45,713 bases of DNA from Bacillus thermozeamaize (GTDB lineage: Bacteria > Bacillota > Bacilli > ZCTH02-B2), in the NCBI GenBank assembly GCA_002159075.1, contig LZRT01000134.1, positions 1 through 45,713 on the forward strand, given 5' to 3'. A program made the position numbers and the translations under genes. The notes beneath the pieces were generated by a model, which was given only the letters and a program-made list of their open reading frames with translations, did not search any database and had not been told where the DNA came from. Positions 17,585 to 24,942 of this stretch are shown piece by piece (position 1 is the stretch's first letter; each line of letters starts with the position of its first letter).

Positions 17585-19054
17585 TTGTCGCAGGAAGAAA
17601 CCCCCCTCTTTACAGGACTGATCAACCATATTCGCCGCAATCCCGTGCCCTTCCACATTCCTGGCCATAAAAAGGGGAGGGGCATGGATCCTCAGTTTCG
17701 CGAATTTGTCGGTGATGCGGTACTGGCCATGGACCTCATCAACATCAGTCCATTGGATGATCTCCATCATCCGACCAGCATCATCAAGCAGGCACAGGAC
17801 CTGGCCGCCGAAGCTTTCGGCGCTGATCACACGTTTTTCTCCGTACAGGGAACCAGCGGCGCCATCATGACGATGATCCTGGCCACCTGTCGCCCCGGCG
17901 ACAAAATCATTGTTCCCCGTAACGCCCACAAGTCGGTCATGTCGGCCATCATCCTGGCCGATGCCATCCCGGTCTTCATCCATCCCGTCCTGGACGAACG
18001 AATCGGCATTGCCCATGGAATCACTACCTCGGCTTTGGCCAAAGCCCTGAAAGAACATCCCGACGCCAAGGCTGTCCTGGTGATCAATCCGACCTACTAC
18101 GGCGTCGCGGCCGATATTAAACAAATTGTTGACCTGGCGCATGCCCATCACCTCCCGGTACTGGTCGATGAAGCGCATGGGGTGCACATCCATTTCCATG
18201 AACGCCTGCCAATGTCCGCGATGCAAGCCGGAGCCGACATGGCTGCGACCAGTATGCACAAGCTGGGAGGTTCGCTGACCCAAAGTTCGATCCTCAACAT
18301 CCAGGGACCGCGTGTGAACCCGCACCGGGTGCAAGCGATTATGAATATGTTGACAACCACCTCCACTTCATATATTCTTCTCGCTTCCCTGGACGCGGCC
18401 AGACGTTTTCTGGCAACACAGGGGCATGAACGGCTGACCTACGCCTTGGAATTGGCCACCTATGCCCGCCAGCAGATTAGCGAAATCCCCGGCCTGTACT
18501 GTATCGGCCCGGAGATCCTGGGCGGAGAAGCGACCCACGCCCTGGATCTGACAAAACTTCCGATCTGTGTCAAGGATCTGGGAATCACCGGATATGAAGC
18601 GGAAATCTGGTTGAGGGAACATTACAACATTGAAGTGGAACTCAGCGACCTTTACAACATCCTGTGCATCATCACCCCGGGTGACACGTATGAAACAGTC
18701 AACCTGCTGATTAAAGCGCTTCAGCACCTTTCCCGGGATTTTCGGCATCAGCTCAGCGCCTGTCCCATTCATGTCCACCTGCCGCCCATCCCCGTATTGG
18801 CGCTCTCGCCACGGGAAGCCTTCTATGCCGATACGGAGCTGGTTCCGCTGCGGGAAGCGGTTGGACGGATTATCGCCGAATTTATCATGGTGTATCCCCC
18901 GGGCATTCCCATTCTCCTTCCAGGAGAAATCATCGAACAGGAAAGCCTGGATTATATTCAAAAAAACATGGAGGCAGGGCTTCCTGTCCAGGGACCTGAG
19001 GATCCAACCCTGGAAAAAGTAAAGGTGATTAAGGAATACCGCCCGATTGCGTAA
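17585..19054 (+). CDS. speA: Biosynthetic arginine decarboxylase (fold I, PLP-dependent)
   Basis: This enzyme decarboxylates arginine to agmatine for polyamine synthesis. The 489-residue protein begins MSQEETPLFTGL and includes FHIPGHKKGRGMDP, SVQGTSGA, the PLP region VDEAHGVHIHFHE (Asp195/His198) and the Schiff-base lysine in TSMHKLGGS (Lys226). The start is TTG at 17585: it reproduces the remembered N-terminus and length (490) of B. subtilis SpeA, and AGGAGG lies 12 nt upstream. An in-frame ATG at 17564 precedes that site and lacks its own. It is convergent with the SR1-type RNA gene. Confidence 0.9.
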   Translation: MSQEETPLFTGLINHIRRNPVPFHIPGHKKGRGMDPQFREFVGDAVLAMDLINISPLDDLHHPTSIIKQAQDLAAEAFGADHTFFSVQGTSGAIMTMILATCRPGDKIIVPRNAHKSVMSAIILADAIPVFIHPVLDERIGIAHGITTSALAKALKEHPDAKAVLVINPTYYGVAADIKQIVDLAHAHHLPVLVDEAHGVHIHFHERLPMSAMQAGADMAATSMHKLGGSLTQSSILNIQGPRVNPHRVQAIMNMLTTTSTSYILLASLDAARRFLATQGHERLTYALELATYARQQISEIPGLYCIGPEILGGEATHALDLTKLPICVKDLGITGYEAEIWLREHYNIEVELSDLYNILCIITPGDTYETVNLLIKALQHLSRDFRHQLSACPIHVHLPPIPVLALSPREAFYADTELVPLREAVGRIIAEFIMVYPPGIPILLPGEIIEQESLDYIQKNMEAGLPVQGPEDPTLEKVKVIKEYRPIA

Positions 19055-19074
19055 AACATCATGATAAAGGGATA

Positions 19075-19101
19075 AAGGGGATGGCTTTTGGCCATCCCCT
19101 T
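19075..19101. terminator. Bidirectional terminator between speA and SR1
   Basis: AAGGGGATGGC pairs perfectly with GCCATCCCCTT over TTTTG. On the minus strand it is followed by TATCCCTTTATC and on the plus strand by TTCCC, so U-runs are weak. It lies 20 bp past speA and about 40 bp past the SR1P stop. Confidence 0.65.
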
Positions 19102-19140
19102 CCCACGGATTCAGAACCTTATCCAGATACGCTTTCCTGA

Positions 19141-19278
19141 TTACCTGTCCCCCAGCGATCCCTTTGACGCATGCTCCTCTTCCTGGCAGGTGCAACAAAC
19201 GGTGTAGCGCGTGCTCACCTTTTCATCTTCAAAAAAATCAACCGTCTCCTCGCAACGCTGACAAACCAAGATCCCCAT
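19141..19278 (-). CDS. sr1P: GapA-binding peptide SR1P
   Basis: This 45-residue peptide begins MGILVCQRCEETVDFFEDEKV and has a second Cys pair, CCTC, at 28-31. It matches the SR1P family (VCQxC..., FEDEKV, CxxC) known from the B. subtilis SR1 RNA, where the peptide binds glyceraldehyde-3-phosphate dehydrogenase GapA and aids RNase J1. The four cysteines suggest metal binding. The ATG at 19278 has a G-rich site (AAGGGGG) 11 nt upstream. The C-terminus (QEEEHASKGSLGDR) is longer than the B. subtilis peptide. It is encoded inside the SR1-type transcript. Confidence 0.85.
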   Translation of the reverse strand: MGILVCQRCEETVDFFEDEKVSTRYTVCCTCQEEEHASKGSLGDR

Positions 19279-19315
19279 CTACCGCACGTCCCCCTTCCCT
19301 TGAATCAACCCCATA

Positions 19316-19347
19316 TATGCTATACTTTATTTTAAATGTGTTATACT
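19316..19347. promoter_or_regulatory. Two CcpN-like operators at the SR1 promoter
   Basis: TATGCTATACT (19316-19326) and TGTGTTATACT (19337-19347) on the plus strand each match the CcpN consensus TRTGHYATAYW at all 11 positions. They are 21 bp apart, two helical turns, one in the spacer of the promoter and one at the start site. CcpN represses SR1, gapB and pckA in B. subtilis on glycolytic carbon. Confidence 0.75.
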
Positions 19348-19358
19348 TTATTTGTCAA
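19329..19358 (-). promoter_or_regulatory. SigA promoter of SR1
   Basis: On the minus strand a perfect TTGACA (19353-19358) and TAAAAT (19329-19334) are separated by 18 bp. The predicted start is near 19322. Confidence 0.75.
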
Positions 19359-19385
19359 TCCTGAGCACGATACAAAAAAAAGCAA

Positions 19386-19418
19386 TAAAAAAAGACGCGA
19401 GGCACACACCTCATCGTC
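19386..19418 (-). terminator. Terminator of the DUF3055 gene
   Basis: On the minus strand a hairpin with arms GACG..GAGG and CCTC..CGTC (internal mismatch) over TGTGTG is followed by TTTTTTTATTG, 17 bp past the stop. Confidence 0.7.
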
Positions 19419-19435
19419 TTCCATCGCTTCCTTCT

Positions 19436-19729
19436 CTATTCGCTATACTGCTCATATATCGGATTGGCGGGCAACACAGACTTGAAAAAGAAGGAAAGTT
19501 CCTCGGCCTCTTCATCATCTGGAATCTGGTAAACCTGCTTCAGGTGTTCGAGGTTTGTCGCATCCTCTACACCCAGCAGTGAAGAGCGGCCGGTTTGGGT
19601 ACAAATGACCAATGGTTTCCCGAAAAACTGATGCGTCGAAACGATGCAGAAATCATAACGTGCCTTCTCGGTCAGCAACCCAACAAAACGAACCTGGCAG
19701 CGTTCGGTCTCATCATAAAGCCTCTCCAT
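19436..19729 (-). CDS. DUF3055 family protein
   Basis: This 97-residue soluble protein resembles the DUF3055 (SAV0927) family of Bacilli, with MERLYDETERCQVRFVGLL, FFGKPLVICTQTGRSSLL and an acidic segment DDEEAEELSFFF. The function is unknown. The ATG follows AAGGAGG by 10 nt. It has its own promoter and terminator and lies between the SR1 gene and the divergent DUF1885 gene. Confidence 0.75.
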   Translation of the reverse strand: MERLYDETERCQVRFVGLLTEKARYDFCIVSTHQFFGKPLVICTQTGRSSLLGVEDATNLEHLKQVYQIPDDEEAEELSFFFKSVLPANPIYEQYSE

Positions 19730-19765
19730 CGGTCCTACCCCTCCTTCTTTTTCTACATGTGCTCC

Positions 19766-19795
19766 ATTATATCACAGAATTTCTTTTCATGTCAC
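19766..19795 (-). promoter_or_regulatory. SigA promoter of the DUF3055 gene
   Basis: On the minus strand GTGACA (19790-19795) and a perfect TATAAT (19766-19771) are spaced by 18 bp, 37 bp before the start codon. Confidence 0.65.
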
Positions 19796-19863
19796 CAGCA
19801 AATTTCTCAAAGATTTGCTACAATCCGGTTGGCATGCCTCGCGTGTACTTTTTCCACCCCTTT

Positions 19864-19872
19864 TGATACAAT
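19864..19872 (+). promoter_or_regulatory. Extended -10 promoter of the DUF1885 gene
   Basis: TGATACAAT (TG at 19864-19865, TACAAT at 19867-19872) is an extended -10 element. The -35 region is poor. Confidence 0.4.
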
Positions 19873-19942
19873 AAAGGCGATCCAATTTAAACCAGCTGCT
19901 GATCACACATGCAGAAGAATGAGATACAGGAGTGAAGGGTTC

Positions 19943-20338
19943 GTGCCGAAAGCTGCCACATTGATTTTAAGTGAAGAATCTTCTGTCACAATGGAAGAAA
20001 TCAAGGAACTGTTTCGCCGCTATGTCAACATGACCCGGCACACTGGCGAGCAACTAGATTGGGATTATGCAGCCGCCGCTTTCCCGTATACCATTGAAGA
20101 TCATCCAGAGAAAAAAGGACAGTGGTTTATTCTGAAGGGAAACAATCCCAATTACCGGATGATCATCATTGGCATGGGGAAAAACAAGCAAAACCAGACC
20201 ATGATCCAGATCATTCTCCCCGACGGAGCCACCCACGGCGACATCGCCAAAGGAAACGAGTTTACCCGGTACCTGGGCAAGGCGCTGAAAGCGGAAACGC
20301 GCTTGTTCAATGGCCGGACGATGTATTTCAACCGTTAA
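19943..20338 (+). CDS. DUF1885 family protein
   Basis: This 131-residue protein fits the DUF1885 family of Bacillaceae: SVTMEEIKELFRRYVNMTRHTGEQLDWDY, FPYTIEDHP, and IQIILPDGATHGDIAKGNEF, ending with FNGRTMYFNR. The function is unknown. The GTG at 19943 is preferred because AGGAG lies 11 nt upstream and the length then fits; an ATG at 19919 is in frame but lacks a site. A small GC hairpin (20391-20405) lies about 50 bp past the stop. Confidence 0.72.
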   Translation: MPKAATLILSEESSVTMEEIKELFRRYVNMTRHTGEQLDWDYAAAAFPYTIEDHPEKKGQWFILKGNNPNYRMIIIGMGKNKQNQTMIQIILPDGATHGDIAKGNEFTRYLGKALKAETRLFNGRTMYFNR

Positions 20339-20390
20339 ATCCCAACGAAAAAACAACGATTTATCCCATCGGTTCACAAGGGCTATCGGG

Positions 20391-20408
20391 GCGCCTCCAA
20401 GGCGCTTT
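20391..20408 (+). terminator. Possible terminator of the DUF1885 gene
   Basis: GCGCCT (20391-20396) pairs with AGGCGC (20400-20405) over CCA, followed by TTTGATGG and a later T6 run. The stem is short. Confidence 0.4.
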
Positions 20409-20493
20409 GATGGCTCTTTTTTGCATAGCTGGAGCGCCTTTGCACATACTACAAAAGACACCCTGTACAGCCGCAAAGGAGGAAAACCGATCC

Positions 20494-20700
20494 ATGGATG
20501 TCCTCACACAGGTGGAACTGCATCAGCTGGAAGAATTATTGCGAAGCGAACACGCAGCAGCGGCCAAATTTCGCATGTATGCCGACTATTCCTCCGATCA
20601 AGGAGTGAAAAAGCTCTGTGAACAACTGGCAGATCGGCACCGGGAACATTTCATCGCGCTGATGAGGCAGCTGCCCAAATCGGATACACGGATCCAGTGA
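20494..20700 (+). CDS. Small helical protein paired with a CotF-like coat protein
   Basis: This 68-residue helical protein (beginning MDVLTQVELHQLEELLRSEHAAA) has the HExxxAxxF/DRHREH-type spacing of ferritin-like coat-F partners. The ATG is preceded by AAAGGAGG. It lies 91 bp before the CotF-like gene, an arrangement common for spore coat gene pairs in Bacilli. It probably has a role in the spore coat, but its exact family could not be fixed. Confidence 0.65.
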   Translation: MDVLTQVELHQLEELLRSEHAAAAKFRMYADYSSDQGVKKLCEQLADRHREHFIALMRQLPKSDTRIQ

Positions 20701-20791
20701 TTCCAACCAAAGACAACGCTGTGCCATTCGCAGCTGTTTCAGGAACCTGTACCTGTCAGCCAGTACATTCCAAGCGGAAGGATGTGATGAG

Positions 20792-21094
20792 ATGACGGTC
20801 ACGGAACGACCCAACACCCGGCTTCCGGATCAAGACTTGCTGCAGGACTGTCTGGATACCCTCAAGCACCTTTCCTCCTGTTACAGGCACGCAGCCACTG
20901 AATGTGATTCTCAGGACTTGCGGGAGGTTTTCTGGAACATCCTTCATGACAAGCTGGAGCTCCAAGCGGCCACCTTTCAATTCATGAACCAACGGGGATG
21001 GTACAAACCGGCCCGCGCTCCGCAAGAGGCGGTTCAGCAGATATACCGCCATTTTCACCCGCAATATGAAGCCATTCTGTCCTTCTATCAATGA
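20792..21094 (+). CDS. Spore coat protein, CotF family
   Basis: This 100-residue protein matches the Coat F domain: LPDQDLLQDCLDTLKHLSSCYRHAATECDSQDLREVFWNILHDK followed by QFMNQRGWYKP near the C-terminus. The fold is a ferritin-like helical bundle, and the protein is expected in the spore coat or mother cell. The ribosome-binding site is weak (GGAAGGATGTGATGAG before ATG). It is paired with the small helical gene upstream. Its presence supports a spore-forming host. B. subtilis CotF is longer (160 residues), so this is a short paralogue. Confidence 0.82.
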   Translation: MTVTERPNTRLPDQDLLQDCLDTLKHLSSCYRHAATECDSQDLREVFWNILHDKLELQAATFQFMNQRGWYKPARAPQEAVQQIYRHFHPQYEAILSFYQ

Positions 21095-21212
21095 GCATTT
21101 CCCTCCCGCATCATGGCCTTGCCCGCCTTATCTCCGCCCCGCCAACCGGCGGGCTTTCCTCGTTTTACCATTGAACGACAGCCCCCGATGGCCTATATTA
21201 GTGACAGATAAG

Positions 21213-21226
21213 GGAACATATATTCG
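21213..21226 (+). promoter_or_regulatory. LexA/DinR SOS box upstream of the Y-family polymerase
   Basis: GGAACATATATTCG matches the Bacillus SOS consensus CGAACATATGTTCG at 12 of 14 positions. It lies about 30 bp before the start codon, overlapping the expected promoter (TATATT at 21219-21224). Confidence 0.7.
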
Positions 21227-21257
21227 ATTTTGGGATGACCAGAAAGGACTGGGCACC

Positions 21258-22514
21258 ATGATGGATTATCGCACCCTGCCTCGTCATCAGGTTCTCTGCC
21301 TCGATATGAAAGCTTTTTTTGCCAGTTGCGAATGCGTTCGGCGCCGGTTGGATCCGGAAAAGACCTATCTGGCCGTCGTCGGCGATCTGGAACGGAGCGG
21401 CAGCGTCGTCCTGGCCGCCACCCCCCGTCTCAAACAAGACTATGGCATCGGCACGGGAAAACGGTTGTTTGATGTGCCGCGGCTTCCTTTTATCCACATC
21501 GTTTCTCCCAGCATGCGGCACTATCTGCGCCAATCCCTCGAGATCACGCGCCTTCTGCACCAGTTCGTTCCCAAGGAGGCCATTCACCCCTACAGCATCG
21601 ACGAATGGTGGATCTGCGTGGACGGGACCGAAAAGCTCTTTGGAGACGCCTGGTCGGTGGGCAGGAAGATACGCTCTGCCATTTACGAGCAATTTGGCCT
21701 GCCTTCCTGTATCGGAATCGGACCGAACAAATTTTTGGCCAAAGCCATCCTGGACATCGAGGGGAAGCGAACCGGCCTGGCAGCCTGTTCGTACGAAGAA
21801 GTTCCCGAAAAACTGTGGCCACAACCCGTTCAAAAAATCTGGGGCATCGGCCCGCGACTGGCCAGGCACTTGCAGCAAATGGGCATTCGCACCGTAGGTC
21901 ATCTGGCCCATACCCCGCGGGAAATCCTGGAGAAAAAATTCGGCATGATCGGAAGCCAACTTTATTACCATGCCTGGGGCGTGGATCTGTCGCCAGTCAT
22001 CGGCGCGGGAATGCGCGAAGTCCCCAAAAGCTTCGGACATGGCATTACGCTCCTGCGGGACTATCGCGACCCCGTTGAAATCCGGACCATCATTCTGGAA
22101 TTGGCCGAAGAAGTGGCCAGAAGGGCAAGGGAGGCCAACATGGCAGGCCGTACCGTCCACCTCGGCATCGACTACAGCCAAAAGGAATCAAAGAGCGGCT
22201 TTCACTGCTCAAAAACGCTCAGTCAACCGACCAACGTCACCTTGGATATCTATCGCACCTGCCTGGAGCTGTTTGAACAACACTATACCGGCGAGATGGT
22301 GCGGCGCATCCGCCTGTCGCTCGGCCAGCTGTCTCCGGATGACCACATCCAGCTAAACCTGTTTGAAGATGTGATGAAAAAACGGGCCCTCGGTTACGTC
22401 ATGGATGACATTCGCCGCAAATATGGATCCACCGCCTTGCTTCGTGCCCGCAGTTACACCTCCGGCGGCGTCATGCTGGAACGCTCAAGGAAGATAGGGG
22501 GCCACTGGGCATGA
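21258..22514 (+). CDS. Y-family DNA polymerase (UvrX/YqjW-like)
   Basis: This is a translesion polymerase of about 418 residues. Catalytic features are VLCLDMKAFFASCE (Asp16), the YSIDEWWICVDGT acidic motif, and SCIGIGPNKFLAKAILDIEGKRTG in the palm, followed by the helix-hairpin-helix thumb (KIWGIGPRLARHLQQMGI) and a little-finger domain. Unlike DinB, the YSIDE motif continues with WW, and the C-terminus has QLNLFEDVMKKRALGYVMDDIRRKYG, features of the UvrX/YqjW branch. The first of two ATGs follows AAAGGA by 9 nt. An SOS box precedes it. Confidence 0.88.
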   Translation: MMDYRTLPRHQVLCLDMKAFFASCECVRRRLDPEKTYLAVVGDLERSGSVVLAATPRLKQDYGIGTGKRLFDVPRLPFIHIVSPSMRHYLRQSLEITRLLHQFVPKEAIHPYSIDEWWICVDGTEKLFGDAWSVGRKIRSAIYEQFGLPSCIGIGPNKFLAKAILDIEGKRTGLAACSYEEVPEKLWPQPVQKIWGIGPRLARHLQQMGIRTVGHLAHTPREILEKKFGMIGSQLYYHAWGVDLSPVIGAGMREVPKSFGHGITLLRDYRDPVEIRTIILELAEEVARRAREANMAGRTVHLGIDYSQKESKSGFHCSKTLSQPTNVTLDIYRTCLELFEQHYTGEMVRRIRLSLGQLSPDDHIQLNLFEDVMKKRALGYVMDDIRRKYGSTALLRARSYTSGGVMLERSRKIGGHWA

Positions 22515-22540
22515 TCAGGGATCGCGGGAACAAATAAAAC

Positions 22541-22575
22541 AAGAGCGCCGTCTCCAAGAAGAAAACGGCGCTCTT
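22541..22575. terminator. Bidirectional terminator
   Basis: AAGAGCGCCGT (22541-22551) pairs perfectly with ACGGCGCTCTT (22565-22575). The minus side continues TTGTTTTATTTG and the plus side CCATATT. It separates the convergent polymerase and DUF4912 genes. Confidence 0.85.
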
Positions 22576-22581
22576 TCCATA

Positions 22582-22953
22582 TTACGACGGAACTTCGACT
22601 GGATTGGAACGGCTGATGGGATAAAACCGTCCTCCCAGCATGCGCACACCAAGATCCACACAGTAGACCCTGCCGCGTTCGATCCCGAACAAGATCCATT
22701 CGCCCGATTCATGATTGATTCCGTAGTCTACATAGGAGTCCAGCCCGTCTTCCTTTACTTCCCGCTCTGTAATATCATACAAACGCAAAGCAAAGGGAAG
22801 ATCCGACCAAGGAATGTTAAACATCTCTTCAATTCGCTTCTTCCAATCCTGATGGATGTGCCAGGTGGCTACAAGTGAATTGGGATGCCGGAACAACATC
22901 CGTATAGCCGGATCATCAACTGACATCTTCTTGTCGGCTGGTTTCACCTTCAT
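22582..22953 (-). CDS. DUF4912 domain protein
   Basis: This 123-residue protein has the DUF4912 pattern: HPNSLVATWHIHQDWK, a central LRLYDITE, and FGIERGRVYCVDLGV in the last third. The function is unknown. The ATG at 22953 has only a distant AAAGGGG; a GTG two codons later is possible. It is followed by a strong terminator, so it is probably monocistronic. Confidence 0.7.
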   Translation of the reverse strand: MKVKPADKKMSVDDPAIRMLFRHPNSLVATWHIHQDWKKRIEEMFNIPWSDLPFALRLYDITEREVKEDGLDSYVDYGINHESGEWILFGIERGRVYCVDLGVRMLGGRFYPISRSNPVEVPS

Positions 22954-23034
22954 TCAGCATCCAAACCCCTTTAAACATGATAGTCAACACTATCATACCG
23001 CAAAAACTATTTTTTGAAAAGTCAAATCGCAAAC

Positions 23035-23727
23035 TTATTCCTCGCGGGCACTAGCAAAGATCATCACATACTTGATCAATTCAAGCAAGGCCACCAGAGC
23101 GCTGGCCACGTACGTGAGCGCCGCGGCACCGAGCACCTTGCGAACCCCGGGCATCTCTTCCTGCCGCAAGAATCCCATCTCCACCAACTTCCGCCCGGCC
23201 CTTGCGCTGGCATTGAACTCGACGGGAAGCGTCACCAGCTGGAAAGCCACAGCGCCTGCGAAGAAAAGAATCCCAAGGCCAATGAGCCCCGTGGCTTTGA
23301 AAAGGAACCCGGCAATCAGCAGGAGCGGCGCCAGGGAAGAACCGAAATTGGCAATCGGAAAGATCCGATGGCGAAGAACCAGCATCGGATAGGAGACCTT
23401 GTGCTGAATGGCATGCCCCGTCTCGTGGGCAGCCACAGAGAGCGAAGCGATGGAATTCCCGTAATACACCTCCTCTGAGAGGCGCACCTTCCGCGCAATC
23501 GGATCATAATGATCGGACAACATGCCGCCGCGAGACAACTCGACGTCGACGTGATAAAGCCCTTCCGAATCGAGAATCCGCCGCGCCACCTCGGCTCCCG
23601 TCATCCCGCATGAGGAGCGCACCTGCGACCAGCGATTGAAGTTCCCCTTGACCTTAAATTGCGCCCATAACGCGATGCCGAAAGCGATAAATATGAGAAA
23701 GTCCATCGGATGAAATAAAATCATCAT
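23035..23727 (-). CDS. yugP: Membrane zinc metallopeptidase, YugP family
   Basis: This 230-residue integral membrane protease has the zinc motif HETGH at 101-105, an N-terminal helix, a cytoplasmic domain with the family segment DHYDPIARKVRLSEEVYYGNSIASLSVAAHE, and two or three C-terminal helices. A downstream LPVEFNASARA supplies conserved acidic residues. Length and motifs fit YugP. The ATG follows AGGAGGT by 8 nt. A diverged C-terminal fragment of a second copy is present near 35.1 kb. Confidence 0.88.
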   Translation of the reverse strand: MMILFHPMDFLIFIAFGIALWAQFKVKGNFNRWSQVRSSCGMTGAEVARRILDSEGLYHVDVELSRGGMLSDHYDPIARKVRLSEEVYYGNSIASLSVAAHETGHAIQHKVSYPMLVLRHRIFPIANFGSSLAPLLLIAGFLFKATGLIGLGILFFAGAVAFQLVTLPVEFNASARAGRKLVEMGFLRQEEMPGVRKVLGAAALTYVASALVALLELIKYVMIFASAREE

Positions 23728-23795
23728 GCTGGATTACCTCCTCCCAATGAATGACCCGCGGCTGTATCAGACCATTTGAGAATGTGGACTTCACG

Positions 23796-23820
23796 AATGA
23801 GTTTTTCTCTATTACTCATT
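23796..23820. repeat. Inverted repeat between yugP and a small gene
   Basis: AATGAGT (23796-23802) and ACTCATT (23814-23820) form a perfect 7-bp inverted repeat with an 11-bp gap, in the divergent intergenic region. It may be an operator. Confidence 0.4.
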
Positions 23821-23888
23821 ATAAAAAAAGAACACAAAAAATACACCCTGAAAATCGTGCCGAGATCCAATGAGAGGAGGCAAAACGA

Positions 23889-24065
23889 ATGAAAAAGAAA
23901 CAGCATCAGCTGTCGATACAACATCCGGTTCGAAAACCCTCTCCAAGCATCGCACCGGGCCTTGAGGACGATAACCTGGAAATACCCGCGGATGAAGAAG
24001 AGATCATCAGAGATGAATTCACATCCGTGACCAAACTGGTTCTTGACCGACTGACGGATCGTTAA
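23889..24065 (+). CDS. Small charged hypothetical protein (58 residues)
   Basis: An open frame of 58 residues starts at an ATG after GAGGAGG (gap about 7 nt). The N-terminus is basic (MKKKQHQL, PVRKPSP), the middle acidic (LEDDNLEIPADEEEIIRDEF) and the end helical (TSVTKLVLDRLTDR). The strong ribosome-binding site and ordered charge pattern argue for a real gene. No family was recognised. It lies in the gap between divergent yugP and the convergent SDR gene. Confidence 0.6.
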   Translation: MKKKQHQLSIQHPVRKPSPSIAPGLEDDNLEIPADEEEIIRDEFTSVTKLVLDRLTDR

Positions 24066-24087
24066 CCATTCTCAGCTTGCGAAAAGC

Positions 24088-24858
24088 TCAATCCATCACC
24101 AGACCGCCGTCAACCACTAGATTTTGCCCGGTGATCGCTCGCGCCCAAGGAGAGGCAAAGAACAGCACCGCATCCGCTACTTCTTCCGGGGTGGTCACTT
24201 TTCGCAAAGGAGTCGTCGTTTCAATCAATGCAAAAACTTCCTGCGAGGTGGCGGAGCTTGCGTCCGTCACCTTTAATAATCCACCTGACACCATATTCAC
24301 TGTAATCCCGTACTGCCCCAGCTCACAGGCCATATTGCGCGTAAAACCGAGCAAGGCCGCTTTCGCTGTCGTATAATCATGATACGCCACGACAGGGTTT
24401 TGGAAAAGGTTCGTGCCGATATTGACGATGCGCCCGAATTTCATCTCTTTCATGTCGGGCAACGCCACCTGGACGGTGTTCAATGCCCCCTGAACAGCGC
24501 CTTCCAACTGTTTCCGGTAATCCTCCCAGCGAATCGACCATGCGTCTTTCTTTGCATCCGGATCAAAACGAAAATCAATCAGCGCATTATTGACCACCGT
24601 TGTAACGGGAGAAGCGAAATGTTCTTTTGCCCGGAAAAACATCTCCCGCACTTGCTCTTCATCCCGGACATCGGCCCGGAGTGCTACCGCACGGTCACCA
24701 AGCGACTCCGCCAATTCATTCGCTTTCTCTTCGCTTTGGAAATAATTGATGACCACTTTTGCTCCCTCACTTGCAAACGCTTTGGCAATCGCTGCTCCCA
24801 ACCCGCGGCCCGCTCCTGTCACGAGAACGACTTGCTCTTGCAATGATTTTGCTTGCAC
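24088..24858 (-). CDS. Short-chain dehydrogenase/reductase (FabG-like)
   Basis: This NAD(P)-dependent oxidoreductase has 256 residues with the cofactor motif TGAGRGLG (14-21), NNA near 90, and the YxxxK pair Tyr162/Lys166 in DYTTAK. The usual catalytic serine position appears as Thr149. The C-terminus (TGQNLVVDGGLVMD) fits the 3-oxoacyl-ACP reductase-like subgroup. The start is GTG after AAGGAGG with about 8 nt spacing. It is divergent from cstA. The substrate is unknown. Confidence 0.83.
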   Translation of the reverse strand: MQAKSLQEQVVLVTGAGRGLGAAIAKAFASEGAKVVINYFQSEEKANELAESLGDRAVALRADVRDEEQVREMFFRAKEHFASPVTTVVNNALIDFRFDPDAKKDAWSIRWEDYRKQLEGAVQGALNTVQVALPDMKEMKFGRIVNIGTNLFQNPVVAYHDYTTAKAALLGFTRNMACELGQYGITVNMVSGGLLKVTDASSATSQEVFALIETTTPLRKVTTPEEVADAVLFFASPWARAITGQNLVVDGGLVMD

Positions 24859-24942
24859 AAAGATCTCCTCCTTGCGTGTTTTACCCTTGCATGTTTACCA
24901 TTGATAACCATTATATCTGATGTTCTGGTTTTTTACTGAACC

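Larger units (their letters stand above)
19070..19322 (-). ncRNA. SR1-type dual-function small RNA
   Basis: A minus-strand transcript of about 250 nt is bounded by a good promoter (-10 at 19329-19334) and the hairpin at 19075-19101, and contains the SR1P reading frame. In B. subtilis the 205-nt SR1 lies between pdhD and speA, base-pairs with ahrC mRNA and encodes SR1P. Here it is on the opposite strand at the 3' side of speA. The ends are inferred from promoter and terminator; pairing with ahrC cannot be tested because ahrC is outside the window. Confidence 0.75.

Noticed and set aside
19317-19350. Direct repeat of a 12-bp AT-rich unit near SR1
   Set aside because: It is explained by the two CcpN-type operators rather than being a separate repeat or CRISPR-like unit.
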